A DNA stretch of 64,000 bases from UBA3839 sp963627995 (GCA_963627995.1 CAVGCV010000003.1:62001-126000); one strand, 5' to 3'. Positions 34,141 to 42,636 are shown, counted from the first letter of the stretch. Notes: generated by a model from the sequence alone, not told the origin. Made by a program: numbers and translations.

Positions 34141-35384
34141 ATTTTCAGGTTCAGTTCTTTAATCTTGCGGTAAATGGTGCGCTCGCTGATGCCCAGCTCG
34201 CGCGCGGTGCGCTTGCGGTTGAAGTTGTTCCGGCGCAGTGCCTCGACGATGCTTTGCTCCGTCCGCTCCTTGATGGAGCGCGGCACGTCCTCCACGTAGG
34301 TCTCGGCCGGCTCGTACAGCTCGTGGGCCGCCTGTGCGCCGTTCGGCGACGCCGGGCGCTGGATGGTCATGCCCGGGGTGGACGCGGGCGCGTAGGTCAC
34401 TATCTGCGCGGGCGCGACGGACTGCGCCGACGCGGCCGACGCGGTGGTCATCATTTCCTTCAGCTCCTTGATTTCCTTGCCCAGGTTGAACAGCTGCTGG
34501 AGCAGCATGTCGCGCTCGTTCTCATACGAGTGGAGCGGCTTCGCCTCCTTTGCCTCGCGTGCCAGCACCAGTCCGCCCGCGCTGGCGCGGTCGTCGGTGA
34601 TGCCGAATTCGCGCAGCGTGTCCGCGCTGATTTCGCGGTCGCGCGAGATGATGCTCAGCTGCTCCGTCAGGTTCTTCAGCTGGCGCACGTTGCCCGGCCA
34701 CTTGTAGGCCGCGAGCAGGCGGCGCGCGTCGTCCGTCAGGCGGATGGGCTCGAGGCGGTACTTCTCGGCCACGTCGGCGGCGAATTTCCGGAAGAGCAGC
34801 CCTATGTCGTCGCCCCGGTCGCGCAGGGGCGGCATGGCGATGGGGATGGTGGCGAGGCGGTAGTACAGATCCTCGCGGAACCGTCCCTCGCTGATGGCTT
34901 TCTGCATCTTCACGTTGGTGGCGGCGATGATGCGCACGTCGGTGCGGCGCACTTCGTTCGAGCCCACGCGCAGGTACTCTCCCGTTTCCAGCACGCGGAG
35001 CAGGCGCACCTGCGTGGAGAGCGGCAGCTCGCCCACCTCGTCGAGGAACAGCGTGCCTTTGTTCGCGGCGCCGAAGTAGCCCTCGTGCTCTCCGATGGCC
35101 CCGGTGAACGCGCCTTTCTCGTGGCCGAACAGCTCGGAGTCGATGGTGCCTTCGGGAATGGAGCCGCAGTTGATGGCGAAGTACTTCTGGTGCTTCCGCA
35201 CCGAGTTGTCGTGGATGATGCGGGGCAGCGCCTCCTTGCCCACGCCGTTCTCGCCCTCAATCAGCACCGACAGGTCGGTGGGGGCGACCTGGATGGCGAT
35301 GTCGAGTGCGCGGTTCAGCCCGGCGGAGTTGCCGACGATGCCGTAGCGCTGCTTGATGGGCTGGAGGTTTCTGCTGCTGTTCAT
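34137..35384 (-). CDS. Sigma-54-dependent Fis-family transcriptional activator
   Basis: A 415-residue enhancer-binding protein. It starts almost directly with the AAA+ domain: Walker A GENGVGK at about 44-50, the sigma-54 contact loop GAFTGA at 91-96, Walker B GTLFLDEVGEL, and the arginine-finger region RFREDLYYRL. A low-complexity Ala/Pro linker at about 290-370 joins a C-terminal Fis helix-turn-helix (SIVEALRRNNFNRKRTARELGISERTIYRKI). It has no receiver, PAS or GAF sensor domain, so activity must be controlled by level or by a partner. It is followed directly by lptE, an arrangement that suggests envelope-related control. Confidence 0.92.
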   Translation of the reverse strand: MNSSRNLQPIKQRYGIVGNSAGLNRALDIAIQVAPTDLSVLIEGENGVGKEALPRIIHDNSVRKHQKYFAINCGSIPEGTIDSELFGHEKGAFTGAIGEHEGYFGAANKGTLFLDEVGELPLSTQVRLLRVLETGEYLRVGSNEVRRTDVRIIAATNVKMQKAISEGRFREDLYYRLATIPIAMPPLRDRGDDIGLLFRKFAADVAEKYRLEPIRLTDDARRLLAAYKWPGNVRQLKNLTEQLSIISRDREISADTLREFGITDDRASAGGLVLAREAKEAKPLHSYENERDMLLQQLFNLGKEIKELKEMMTTASAASAQSVAPAQIVTYAPASTPGMTIQRPASPNGAQAAHELYEPAETYVEDVPRSIKERTEQSIVEALRRNNFNRKRTARELGISERTIYRKIKELNLKI

Positions 35385-35442
35385 GTGGCTCTGTGCGTGT
35401 TGGGGCCGCCGGCCCCGCGTGGGCGCGGCTGGCGGCGTGGGT

Positions 35443-36099
35443 CTAAAGATAGGGGTTGAAGCTGCGCTCGTAGCCGATGTCCGTCTCCGGGCCGTGGCCG
35501 GGCAGCACGCGCGTGTCGTCGGGCAGGCAGAGCACGCGCTCCGTGAGCGAGGCGACGAGGTCGCGGTAGTTCCCTCCCGTCAGGTCGGTTCTGCCAATGC
35601 TTCCCCGGAAGAGCGAGTCGCCGGAGAAGAGCGTGCGCTCCGCCTCGCAGTAGAAGCACACGCCGCCGGGCGAGTGGCCGGGCGTGCTGACGACGCGCAG
35701 CTCGTGGCTGCCGAGGCGCAGCGTCTCGCCGTCGAGCAGGGGGGCGCCCAGCAGGGCTGTGAAGCGCGTGTCGAGCTGCCGTGCGAACAGGTCGCCGAGG
35801 AACATGGCCGCCTGCGCCGCGATGCGGCCGTAGAGGCCGTGGTCGGCGCGCGCGGCCCTGCACAGCAGGTTGTAGTCGTGCGTGGCGAAGCGGTTGCCGA
35901 GGCAGTGGTCGAAGTGCAGGTGCGTGTTGAGCAGCAGGACGGGGCGCAGTCCCTCCGCCTCGATGTAGCCCTTCACGCGCGCCCATTCCGCGGCGGTGAA
36001 GCAGCCGCAGTCGATGATGGCCGCCTCGCGCGTGTCGTCGCTGGCCACGTAGGTGTTCTCCTCAACGGGATTGACGGTGAACTTCTTGATTCTCAGCAT
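35443..36099 (-). CDS. Metallo-beta-lactamase fold hydrolase (glyoxalase II-like)
   Basis: A 218-residue hydrolase. The zinc-binding HLHFDH (60-65 with the preceding T), GHSPGGVCFY, the SGDSLFRGSIGRTDLTGG block and PGHGPETDIGYE are all present, giving the two-zinc site of the hydroxyacylglutathione hydrolase-like subgroup. It lacks the full C-terminal glutathione-binding domain, so a different thioester or small ester is possible. The ATG at 36099 was chosen by alignment to the family start; 35 bases separate it from rsmG. Confidence 0.9.
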   Translation of the reverse strand: MLRIKKFTVNPVEENTYVASDDTREAAIIDCGCFTAAEWARVKGYIEAEGLRPVLLLNTHLHFDHCLGNRFATHDYNLLCRAARADHGLYGRIAAQAAMFLGDLFARQLDTRFTALLGAPLLDGETLRLGSHELRVVSTPGHSPGGVCFYCEAERTLFSGDSLFRGSIGRTDLTGGNYRDLVASLTERVLCLPDDTRVLPGHGPETDIGYERSFNPYL

Positions 36100-36134
36100 T
36101 TCGTCAGGCTTTTTCGTCGCGTGGCGCGCGCGGG

Positions 36135-36767
36135 TCACTTGGCCACGGCCACGTGCACCACTTTCTTCGTCTCGAAATAGGGCTCGTCGAAGATGTCGGC
36201 GATGTCCCACACGGTGCAGAGCCGCCGCATGGGCGCAATCTCCCCCTCCAGTCCGCCGCCTTTGAGGGCGAGGAATCCGTTGGGGAGGGTGTTGTGCTGC
36301 GTTCGCGCCACGAGGCGGCGCGCGCATTGCATGAGGCCGGTGAGCGTCATGGTGGCGCGCGTCACCACGAAGTCGTAGTCGCGCCCGCGCACCTCCTCGG
36401 CGCGCGCGTGGCTGCACTCCACGTTCTTCAGCCCCACGGCCTCGGCCACGGCCTGCGCCACGCGCACCTTCTTGCCCACGCTGTCCACGAGGTGGAACTG
36501 CGCCCGGGGGAACACGATGGCCAGCGGGATGCCCGGGAATCCGCCCCCGCAGCCCAGGTCCATCACGCGCGTGCCGTCGGCGAAGCGCACCGTCTTGGCG
36601 ATGGCGAGCGAGTGGAGCACGTGGTGTTCGTAGAGGTTGCCGATGTCCTTGCGCGAGATGACGTTGATTTTCGCGTTCCAGTCCTCGTAGAGGGGCGCGA
36701 GCATTTCCATCTGCCCGCGCTGCGCGGGCGTGAGGTCGGGGAAGTATTTCAGAAGCAGGTCTATCAT
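36135..36767 (-). CDS. rsmG: 16S rRNA (guanine-527-N7)-methyltransferase
   Basis: A 210-residue SAM-dependent methyltransferase of normal RsmG length, acting on G527 (E. coli numbering) of 16S rRNA. The SAM-binding DLGCGGGFPGIPLAIVFP is at about 70-87, preceded by NVISRKDIGNLYEHHVLHSL and followed by FHLVDSVGKKVRV, all standard. The ATG at 36767 gives MIDLLLKYFPDLT, the usual start. Confidence 0.96.
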   Translation of the reverse strand: MIDLLLKYFPDLTPAQRGQMEMLAPLYEDWNAKINVISRKDIGNLYEHHVLHSLAIAKTVRFADGTRVMDLGCGGGFPGIPLAIVFPRAQFHLVDSVGKKVRVAQAVAEAVGLKNVECSHARAEEVRGRDYDFVVTRATMTLTGLMQCARRLVARTQHNTLPNGFLALKGGGLEGEIAPMRRLCTVWDIADIFDEPYFETKKVVHVAVAK

Positions 36768-36823
36768 CGTTCGGGGTTCTGTTCGCAGTGTATGGGCGGC
36801 CGGGGCGCGGAGTGGCGGCGGCG

Positions 36824-37627
36824 CTATTGCGCCATCAGGTCCTTCAGCTCGCCGTAGCCGAACTCCGCCTTGATGAACCCGGCGGAGTAGGGGGCTATCT
36901 CGTAGAGCTGGAAGACGAACACAATCTTGTCGCGCGTCACGAGCATGTCGTCGGGGACGTCCACCAGCTCCTCGCTCACCTCGCGGTAGGCGTCGGGGTC
37001 GGGGTTCGTCTTGATTTTCCGTACGATGCGGCGCACGAGCTCGTCCCTCGCGTCGGCGCGGAAGAGGTTGTCGGGCGTGACGACGTCGCCCGTGCGGAGC
37101 AGGTACGTGCGGTACACGGTGTAGGACATGGGGTGCACCCCGCCCCAATAGTCCGTCCCGAAGAGCCGGAGGCACAGCAGTTCGCCGGCACGCCCCATCT
37201 CCAGCGACGAGCTGATGCTGTGGTCGTAGCTGTAGCGGCTGCGCAGCATGCTGAGGGCGTCCTCGCCCGCGTCGCCGCCGCGCGCGCTGCGCCAATCGCC
37301 GGGCACCGTCTCGCGGTAGTCGGCGATGTGTTTCGCCACGTAGGCTTCGGCGCACTGCGCCACCGGCACGTCCTTGTCGGTAAACAGCCGCGCGATGTCG
37401 CGGTTGATTCGCGCTATCGCCTCCCCGTCGGGGGCGTCCGGGCGCGCCTTGACGAACGTACACCTCGCCGCCGCCGTGCACCGGGGCGAAAGCCTGCCGA
37501 GCCTCGGCTCCGCTACGAACGTGTCCGCAGCCTCCACCGTCTCGAACTCCACGGCGGCCGTCTGCCCCGTGCAGCTTGCCAGCAGCAGGAACGGCACGCA
37601 TAGCGTCGTCAGTAACTTCATGCTCAT
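36824..37627 (-). CDS. DUF3298 (RsiV-like) lipoprotein
   Basis: A 267-residue exported protein with a lipobox LASC near residue 19. The mature region carries the DUF4163/DUF3298 pattern with YDHSISSSLE, YWGGVHPMSYTVYRTYLLRTGDVVTPDNLF and a C-terminal FVFQLYEIAPYSAGFIKAEFGY block. The family includes the extracytoplasmic domain of RsiV, which binds lysozyme, but most Bacteroidales members have no known role. Two ATGs six bases apart (37627 and 37621) are both possible. First gene of the leftward run, with a -7 element at 37689-37696. Confidence 0.85.
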   Translation of the reverse strand: MSMKLLTTLCVPFLLLASCTGQTAAVEFETVEAADTFVAEPRLGRLSPRCTAAARCTFVKARPDAPDGEAIARINRDIARLFTDKDVPVAQCAEAYVAKHIADYRETVPGDWRSARGGDAGEDALSMLRSRYSYDHSISSSLEMGRAGELLCLRLFGTDYWGGVHPMSYTVYRTYLLRTGDVVTPDNLFRADARDELVRRIVRKIKTNPDPDAYREVSEELVDVPDDMLVTRDKIVFVFQLYEIAPYSAGFIKAEFGYGELKDLMAQ

Positions 37628-37688
37628 ATCGTATCTCGTTTGCGGGTGTCGTGGCGGCCGTTGGCGGCCGGGCCCGTGGGCGGGTGTG

Positions 37689-37696
37689 CAAAGGTA
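37689..37696 (-). promoter_or_regulatory. -7 element of the DUF3298-rsmG run
   Basis: TACCTTTG on the minus strand, 61 bases upstream of the ATG. No TTTG at the -33 position. Confidence 0.5.
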
Positions 37697-37792
37697 AGAA
37701 AAACTTGCGACTTGTCCCCCTCCCGGAATGCGGCAAAATGTCGCCGCCGTGAAAAGAGGGGGCGATTCGCGCGCGCCCACACGCAAAATGCT

Positions 37793-37800
37793 TAACTTTG
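37793..37800 (+). promoter_or_regulatory. -7 element of the zinc-ribbon gene
   Basis: TAACTTTG, 86 bases upstream of the ATG at 37887. No clear -33 element; the region upstream is GC-rich. Confidence 0.45.
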
Positions 37801-37886
37801 CGGCGGTTTTCGCGGGACGGGCCGCGCGCCCCTCTGCCGCCGGAGCCCATGAACACCAGTGTGACGAACCATAAAACCGAACGAAC

Positions 37887-38855
37887 ATGGCCATCATCCA
37901 ATGTCCGGAATGCGGACGCGACGTAAGCACCGAAGCCAAGAACTGCCCGCAGTGCGGGTTTCCCATCCGCCGGGACAAGAGCCGCCCGGCGCGCGTTGCC
38001 GCCATCGTCGTGGCGGCAGTGGCGGCCCTCGCCGCGGCGGCGGTGGCCTGCTGGAAGTGCGGCCTCGTCGGCGGGCACGGGCTCACCGAGCGCGAGGCGT
38101 GGGCGGCGGTGGAGCGGCAGGTGGCGCGGGACGACCCCGACTCGCTGGCCATCGCGCTCGACTGCTACTTCGACGCCTTTCCCGACGGGAAGTACCTGCT
38201 CCAGGCGCAGACCATGAAGAAAAACTACGAGAAGGAGCTTGCCGACTGGACGCGGCTGCTCAACGGCAGCCTCACGCGCGCAACGCTCGAGAGCTTCCTC
38301 TACGACCATCCCGAGGGATTCTTCCGCTCGCGCGCCATGGCGCGCATGGACTCCATCGACTATGCCGCCGCCGTCGACGCCGGCACGCCGGAGGCTTTCT
38401 ACGACTACCTCGAACGCTACCCGTCGGGACGCTTCGTCGGCGAGGCCAAGGCAAGGCTCGCGAAAACCGAGGTGGCTCGCCTGTCGGAGGCGGAGGAGGG
38501 CAGCGCGAAGCGCGCCGTGGCGGCACACTTCGACGCGCTGTCCGCCAACAGCGGGGACATCGCCTCCACCGTGGCCTCCGCCCTGGCGTACATGGGCAAG
38601 GAGGAGGCCACGCCGCAGGATGTGCTCGACTACATGGAGCGCACCCATGCCGGCGGCGAGGAAAAGCATTTCGAGACCAGCGGAATGGCCGTCACGAAGA
38701 GCTATGCGGGCAGCGTGCCCATGTACAACGTGCGTTTCCGCCTCGTCGAGACCATCGTCGCGGCGGACGCCGACTCCGCCTGCCAGCGCAGCTTCGAGGG
38801 CGAGGCCGCGCTCAATGCCGACTACCGCATCACCGCGCTTCGCCTGCACAGGTAG
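37887..38855 (+). CDS. Zinc-ribbon membrane-anchored protein
   Basis: A 322-residue protein. Residues 1-30 form a zinc ribbon (CPECGRDVSTEAKNCPQCG), followed by a basic patch and one membrane span (VAAIVVAAVAALAAAAVACW, about 37-57). The outside part has short helical repeats with a recurring Y-x-x-x-x-P-x-G-x-F/Y pattern (FDAFPDGKYLLQAQ, LYDHPEGFFRSRAM, LERYPSGRFVGEAK), like the tail of TPR/Sel1-type proteins. The C-terminal 100 residues look like a small alpha/beta domain. No function is known; the topology suggests a zinc ribbon in the cytoplasm and repeats in the periplasm. Confidence 0.85.
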   Translation: MAIIQCPECGRDVSTEAKNCPQCGFPIRRDKSRPARVAAIVVAAVAALAAAAVACWKCGLVGGHGLTEREAWAAVERQVARDDPDSLAIALDCYFDAFPDGKYLLQAQTMKKNYEKELADWTRLLNGSLTRATLESFLYDHPEGFFRSRAMARMDSIDYAAAVDAGTPEAFYDYLERYPSGRFVGEAKARLAKTEVARLSEAEEGSAKRAVAAHFDALSANSGDIASTVASALAYMGKEEATPQDVLDYMERTHAGGEEKHFETSGMAVTKSYAGSVPMYNVRFRLVETIVAADADSACQRSFEGEAALNADYRITALRLHR

Positions 38856-38873
38856 CTCCGCCCGCCGCAGGGT

Positions 38874-38913
38874 GCGCCGTCTTCCACGTACGGAAGGCGG
38901 CGCGCCGTTTTTT
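38874..38913 (+). terminator. Terminator of the zinc-ribbon gene
   Basis: A 12-base stem GCGCCGTCTTCC / GGAAGGCGGCGC (one G-T pair) with a 6-base loop, followed by GCCG and six T, 19 bases after the stop. Confidence 0.85.
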
Positions 38914-39024
38914 CTCGGTGTCGGGCGGTGGCAGTGTTTGCGGTTTTTACAGAGTTTAATCCAATGACAATCATGCTGATGCGCGCACTTGTTAGTCTTC
39001 CGCTCCAATGTCGGGAACGGGGGC

Positions 39025-39184
39025 GTGCGGAGACTGTGGATTTTGAGCGCACTGAAAATAAATTTTGAGTGCGCCGGAAAAATATTTTGAGTGCGCCGGA
39101 ATTTTTTTTCGAGTGCGCTCAAAATTTATTTTCAGTGCGCCGTCATTTCCGGCGCATTGCGCCGCGCGGAGAACGGCGGTGCCG
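39025..39184. repeat. 22-base-period box array between convergent genes
   Basis: Boxes at 39025 GTGCGG, 39047 GCGCAC, 39069, 39091, 39113 and 39135 GTGCGC, 39157 TTGCGC and 39179 GTGCCG are exactly 22 apart. Linkers of the central five are AT-rich (TGAAAATAAATTTTGA, TCAAAATTTATTTTCA, CGGAATTTTTTTTCGA). The outer linkers of the core are close to reverse complements. The rest of the 38856-39571 gap holds no gene that I can support. Confidence 0.88.
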
Positions 39185-39302
39185 GCGGAGGGGATTTCCC
39201 CGGTGGAACGGCGCGTTTCCTGCCGCCGGCGCGCGGATGCGCCGGGGCGTGGGCTGCGGCCGGACACCGCGCCGCGGGCAGCCGTGGCCGGTGGCGGAAA
39301 TG

Positions 39303-39465
39303 GCGGCAGCCAGCCCCCCACGGGGCTGGCTGCCGCTGTTAAAAATTCATGGTTACGTAATTGTTCGAAAAGTTGTCTCCCGACAACGCTATTAGAGTGA
39401 GTAAAGATTATGTTTGCGTCCTGTGTTGCGGTGGCAAAGGTAGGGCTTTCCGCCGCCGCGCGCAA
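39303..39465 (-). ncRNA. Candidate small RNA: orphan promoter followed by two hairpins
   Basis: On the minus strand ATTG (39466-39463), 20 bases and TACCTTTG (39442-39435) form a Bacteroidota-type promoter with no gene downstream. The predicted transcript (about 130 bases) holds a small hairpin GTTGTC-GGGA-GACAAC (39387-39372) and ends in a 15-base perfect GC stem (39336-39322 with 39317-39303, loop GTGG). The only open frame is a three-codon ATG-AAT-TTT. The unit lies after the GH51 terminator. No T-run follows the last stem. It is not recognisably 6S, SRP or tmRNA. Confidence 0.4.
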
Positions 39466-39505
39466 TACCCTGAAATGATGATATTTGCGCGCCGTGGGAA
39501 AAGGC

Positions 39506-39548
39506 AATGGGTATCGGGCCGCCTCCGCAGGCGCGCCCGATACCCATT
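39506..39548 (-). terminator. Terminator of the GH51 gene
   Basis: A 14-base perfect outer stem, AATGGGTATCGGGC (39506-39519) with 39535-39548, and an inner GC stem. On the minus strand it is followed by GCCTTTTCCC. It lies 24 bases past the GH51 stop. Confidence 0.8.
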
Positions 39549-39571
39549 CTTGCCGCGCCGTGGCGCGTCGC

Positions 39572-42184
39572 TCACTTCTTCGCCTTGGCCATCCGGATGA
39601 CGCTGAACGAGTAGGCCGGCATGGTGTAGCCGAACTTCTCGCCCACCTCGACGGTGGAGGTCGTTGGCTTCAGGTCGCGCGCCGATGGGTCGCCGCTGAT
39701 GACGGTGAGCGCGGCCTTCGTGCCGTAGCCGCCGAGCGAGGGAATCTCGACCGCGGTCTGCGCCTCGACGGGCGACAGGTTGGCGAGCTTGATGATGAGG
39801 TCGCCCGTCTTCGCGTCCTTGACGACGGAGCTGGCCACGCGCTTCGCCGCGTCGGTGCGGAATGCGCTGACCGTCTTCCCCTTGTCCTCGCGCTCGGCCG
39901 TCACGTCGAGGTCGGAGTAGATGTACTCCGCGCCCGCGTTGTTGCCGGCGAGCTGCTGCACGTAGTAGTTGACCGTGGGCTTCACCTCGGTGTTGTTGAA
40001 ATAGATGAGGTCGGGATTCCACTGCGTGTGTCCTTCCTTCGCGAGCAGCGGGGCATAGGACGACATCACCACCACGTCGGCGTTGCGCTCGAGGTTGATG
40101 ATGTGCAGCGCCTCGGCCAGCGCGTTCTCAAAACGGTTGCCGCGCGAAGCCCACTCGCCGAGATAGACTTTCGTGCCGCTGCGGTCGTACTTGTCGTAGA
40201 AGTCCTGGTTGTTGATGTACCATCCGGGGCTGACATAGTAGTGCTCGTCGACCACGGCGACGCGCTCCTTGCGCGCCAGCTCCCAGCCGTACTCGTAGTC
40301 GCTGCCCTCATAGAAGGGGCCCACGGTGCCGACGATGGTGATTTCGGGGTGCTTCTGCCTGAAGATGCGGTGGATGTGGTTGAACCGCTCGGTGAACACG
40401 TCGCTGATGAGGTCTTCGTTGCCCACGCCAATCATCTTCAGATTGAAGGGCTTCGGGTGTCCGGCGTCGGCGCGCATCTTTGCCAGCTTGGATGTTTTCG
40501 GATCGCCGTTGGCCCACTCGACCAAGTCCAGCAGCTCCTGCGTGTATGCGTCCATCTGGTCCATGGGCAGTCCGCCCATCTGTCCGTCGCCGCCGCGCGA
40601 GGAGTTCTGGCACGGCACGCCGGCCGGCAGCACGGGCAGCGGCTCAGCGCCGATGTCCTCGCAGAACTGGAAGTATTCGAAGAAGCCGAGGCCTTTCGAC
40701 TGGTGGTAGCCCCAGATGTTGCTTTGCCCCTCGCGCTCCCACAGTGGCCCGACGGTGGGGCGCCAGCGGTACATGTTCTCCAGTCCGTTGCCGTGGCTCA
40801 CGCATCCTCCGGGGAAACGCACGAAGCGGGGCTTCAGCGCGGCGAGTGTTTCGGCAAGGTCGCGGCGCAGGCCGTTCTTGCGCCCCTTGAACGTGTTTTG
40901 CGGGAAGAGGCTCACGAAGTCGAGCGCGAGGCGGCCTTCGCCCTGCGGCTCGATGGAGAGCGTCGCCTTGTCGGCCGACGCCGTCGGCTTCAGCACGGCG
41001 GAAAACTGCTTCCACGCCCCGGTGGGCGCGGTGAACGCGGCGCGGGCGATTTCCTTGTCGCCGTCGAGCAGGCGGACGGCGAGCTTTTGCGCCTTGCCGT
41101 CCATGCTGCGGAGGAAGAGGGAGAGGTCGTATTTCTCGCCCTTGCGCACCACGATGCCGTCGAAGCCGTCGTTGCGGAGCGACGCGCCCGCAGCCGTGGT
41201 GGTGAGCACGGCGTAGTGCGCGTTGTTCTTGTGTATGGGCTGGTCGGTGGCAATGTCCCATGTGGTGCCGTTGCCTTTGAGCTCCCAGAAACTTTGCGCG
41301 TTCCACTCGCGGCGGTCGAGGTTCGAATACTCGAAGTCGCGGTTCTGAATGAGCTCGGCGTACAGTCCGCCGTCGGCGGAGTAGTTGATGTCCTCAAAAA
41401 AGATTCCGATGAGGTCGGGGGATATTGCCTTCGCGTCGTCGAGGTTCACGCGGAGCGTGGCGTTCAGCTTCTGCACGCCTTGGAAACGCTGCGCGTCGCC
41501 GCCGAGGCTCTCGCCGCTCTCCGCGTTGCGGCGTTCCGCGTCGGACACCTTGTAGATGAGGTCCTGCACGAGCGAGTAGGGGACTTTGTGGACTTCGCCC
41601 GTCTGCTCCGCTCCGTTGACATGGGCGTGCGCCGTCTTCTGCCTGGCGATGGCGTCGTACTTCTCGGCGCTGATGGCGGCGGGCTTGCTCCACGTGCGGA
41701 AGTCGGCGCTGCGGGTGGCGTAGTGGTTGCCCTTCCCGGTGGCGTAGCTGACGACATACTCGCCGCGCTCGCGGGTGATGTAGGGGCGCAGACAATTCTC
41801 GCCGTTGTTGAGATAGGGATAATCTTGCGGTTTCCACAGCCAGAGGTCGGAGCTGCGCGTGGTGGCAAACTGCTGCGCGCGGTCGTTCACGCTCCACACG
41901 GCATACCATGTGCCGCCGTCGCAGAGGAGCGACGGTGTGAGCATGCGCTTGCCGCTGCCCCAGGTGCCGAAGTCGCTCTTCACGAACGAACGGTATTCGC
42001 CGATGGGCTGCCAGTGGCGTTGGTCGTGGCTGTACGCGAGCTTGATGCCGTCAGTGGTGGGGCCGCTGGCGTAGCTGAACAGATAGACCGAGTCGGTGTG
42101 GTTGTCGGTGCGCGGCTGCGCGGCGCTGGCCGACAGGCATAGCGTTGTGAGCCATGCGAGGGTCAGGATTTTTTTCATACACAT
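39572..42184 (-). CDS. GH43-like / GH51 alpha-L-arabinofuranosidase, exported
   Basis: An 870-residue protein with a signal peptide ending near ASAAQ. The first roughly 220 residues look like part of a five-bladed GH43-type propeller (SYASGPTTDGIKLAYSHDQRHW, MLTPSLLCDGGTWYAVWS, RPYITRERGEYVVSYATGKGN). From about 245 on it is GH51: FFEDINYSADGGLYAELIQNRDFEY, RFPGGCVSHGN, the acid/base Glu in GVGNED and the probable nucleophile in YLGEWASRG. It removes arabinofuranose from arabinan or arabinoxylan side chains. It is unclear whether the N-terminal part is active or only binds. Last gene of the obgE run, 25 bases after the lipoprotein. Confidence 0.92.
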   Translation of the reverse strand: MCMKKILTLAWLTTLCLSASAAQPRTDNHTDSVYLFSYASGPTTDGIKLAYSHDQRHWQPIGEYRSFVKSDFGTWGSGKRMLTPSLLCDGGTWYAVWSVNDRAQQFATTRSSDLWLWKPQDYPYLNNGENCLRPYITRERGEYVVSYATGKGNHYATRSADFRTWSKPAAISAEKYDAIARQKTAHAHVNGAEQTGEVHKVPYSLVQDLIYKVSDAERRNAESGESLGGDAQRFQGVQKLNATLRVNLDDAKAISPDLIGIFFEDINYSADGGLYAELIQNRDFEYSNLDRREWNAQSFWELKGNGTTWDIATDQPIHKNNAHYAVLTTTAAGASLRNDGFDGIVVRKGEKYDLSLFLRSMDGKAQKLAVRLLDGDKEIARAAFTAPTGAWKQFSAVLKPTASADKATLSIEPQGEGRLALDFVSLFPQNTFKGRKNGLRRDLAETLAALKPRFVRFPGGCVSHGNGLENMYRWRPTVGPLWEREGQSNIWGYHQSKGLGFFEYFQFCEDIGAEPLPVLPAGVPCQNSSRGGDGQMGGLPMDQMDAYTQELLDLVEWANGDPKTSKLAKMRADAGHPKPFNLKMIGVGNEDLISDVFTERFNHIHRIFRQKHPEITIVGTVGPFYEGSDYEYGWELARKERVAVVDEHYYVSPGWYINNQDFYDKYDRSGTKVYLGEWASRGNRFENALAEALHIINLERNADVVVMSSYAPLLAKEGHTQWNPDLIYFNNTEVKPTVNYYVQQLAGNNAGAEYIYSDLDVTAEREDKGKTVSAFRTDAAKRVASSVVKDAKTGDLIIKLANLSPVEAQTAVEIPSLGGYGTKAALTVISGDPSARDLKPTTSTVEVGEKFGYTMPAYSFSVIRMAKAKK

Positions 42185-42209
42185 AGTTGTTTATTAGGTT
42201 TGGGTTTGC

Positions 42210-42635
42210 TTATTCGGTGACGACGAGGGTCGCCGTGACGGTGTTGGCAGAGCCGTAGAGCTCGCCGTTGGGGCCGCCCGTGGAGTAGCGAATCTTCGTG
42301 GCGCGGAAGGTGACGGTGTAGGTGCCGGCGGAATCGGGCGCGTGGAAGCCGAACACGGGCTGCGACTTGGTGGGGTCGGTGACGCGCCACGAGTCGCCAT
42401 CCGCCGAATGGCCGTCGGTGATGGTGTACTGATAGTCGGAGCTGTAGATGTTCTTGCCTGCGTCGCGGTAGGCGACGTGGCCGGTGACGGTGTCCGAGCA
42501 GTGGACGACGGAGGGGGAGAGCGTGAGGCTCTCGAACACGGGCGAGTGGGCGTTGGTGGCGTTGTCGTCGCTGCACGATGCGCAGATGAGCAACGCCAGT
42601 AGCGGGAATAGGAGTGAAAGTGTCTTCGTTTTCAT
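42210..42635 (-). CDS. Small lipoprotein with immunoglobulin-like fold
   Basis: A 141-residue protein with signal peptide and lipobox ICASC (Cys near 21), followed by SDDNATNAHSP, an acidic stretch often seen behind exported Bacteroidota lipoproteins. The rest is all-beta with a repeated Thr/Val pattern (LTLSPSVVHCSDTVTGHVAYRD; AGTYTVTFRATKIRYS), like a bacterial Ig or PKD-type domain. It starts one base after the pgeF stop. No function recognised. Confidence 0.75.
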   Translation of the reverse strand: MKTKTLSLLFPLLALLICASCSDDNATNAHSPVFESLTLSPSVVHCSDTVTGHVAYRDAGKNIYSSDYQYTITDGHSADGDSWRVTDPTKSQPVFGFHAPDSAGTYTVTFRATKIRYSTGGPNGELYGSANTVTATLVVTE

Positions 42636-42636
42636 G

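Noticed and set aside
38961..39068. Short frame starting MTIMLMRALVSLP
   Set aside because: No promoter, no ribosome-binding-like stretch, and it ends inside the repeat array.
39065..39400. Long plus-strand frame over the 39 kb array
   Set aside because: Same repeat-derived peptide pattern; no promoter, signal or recognisable domain, and it crosses a perfect hairpin.
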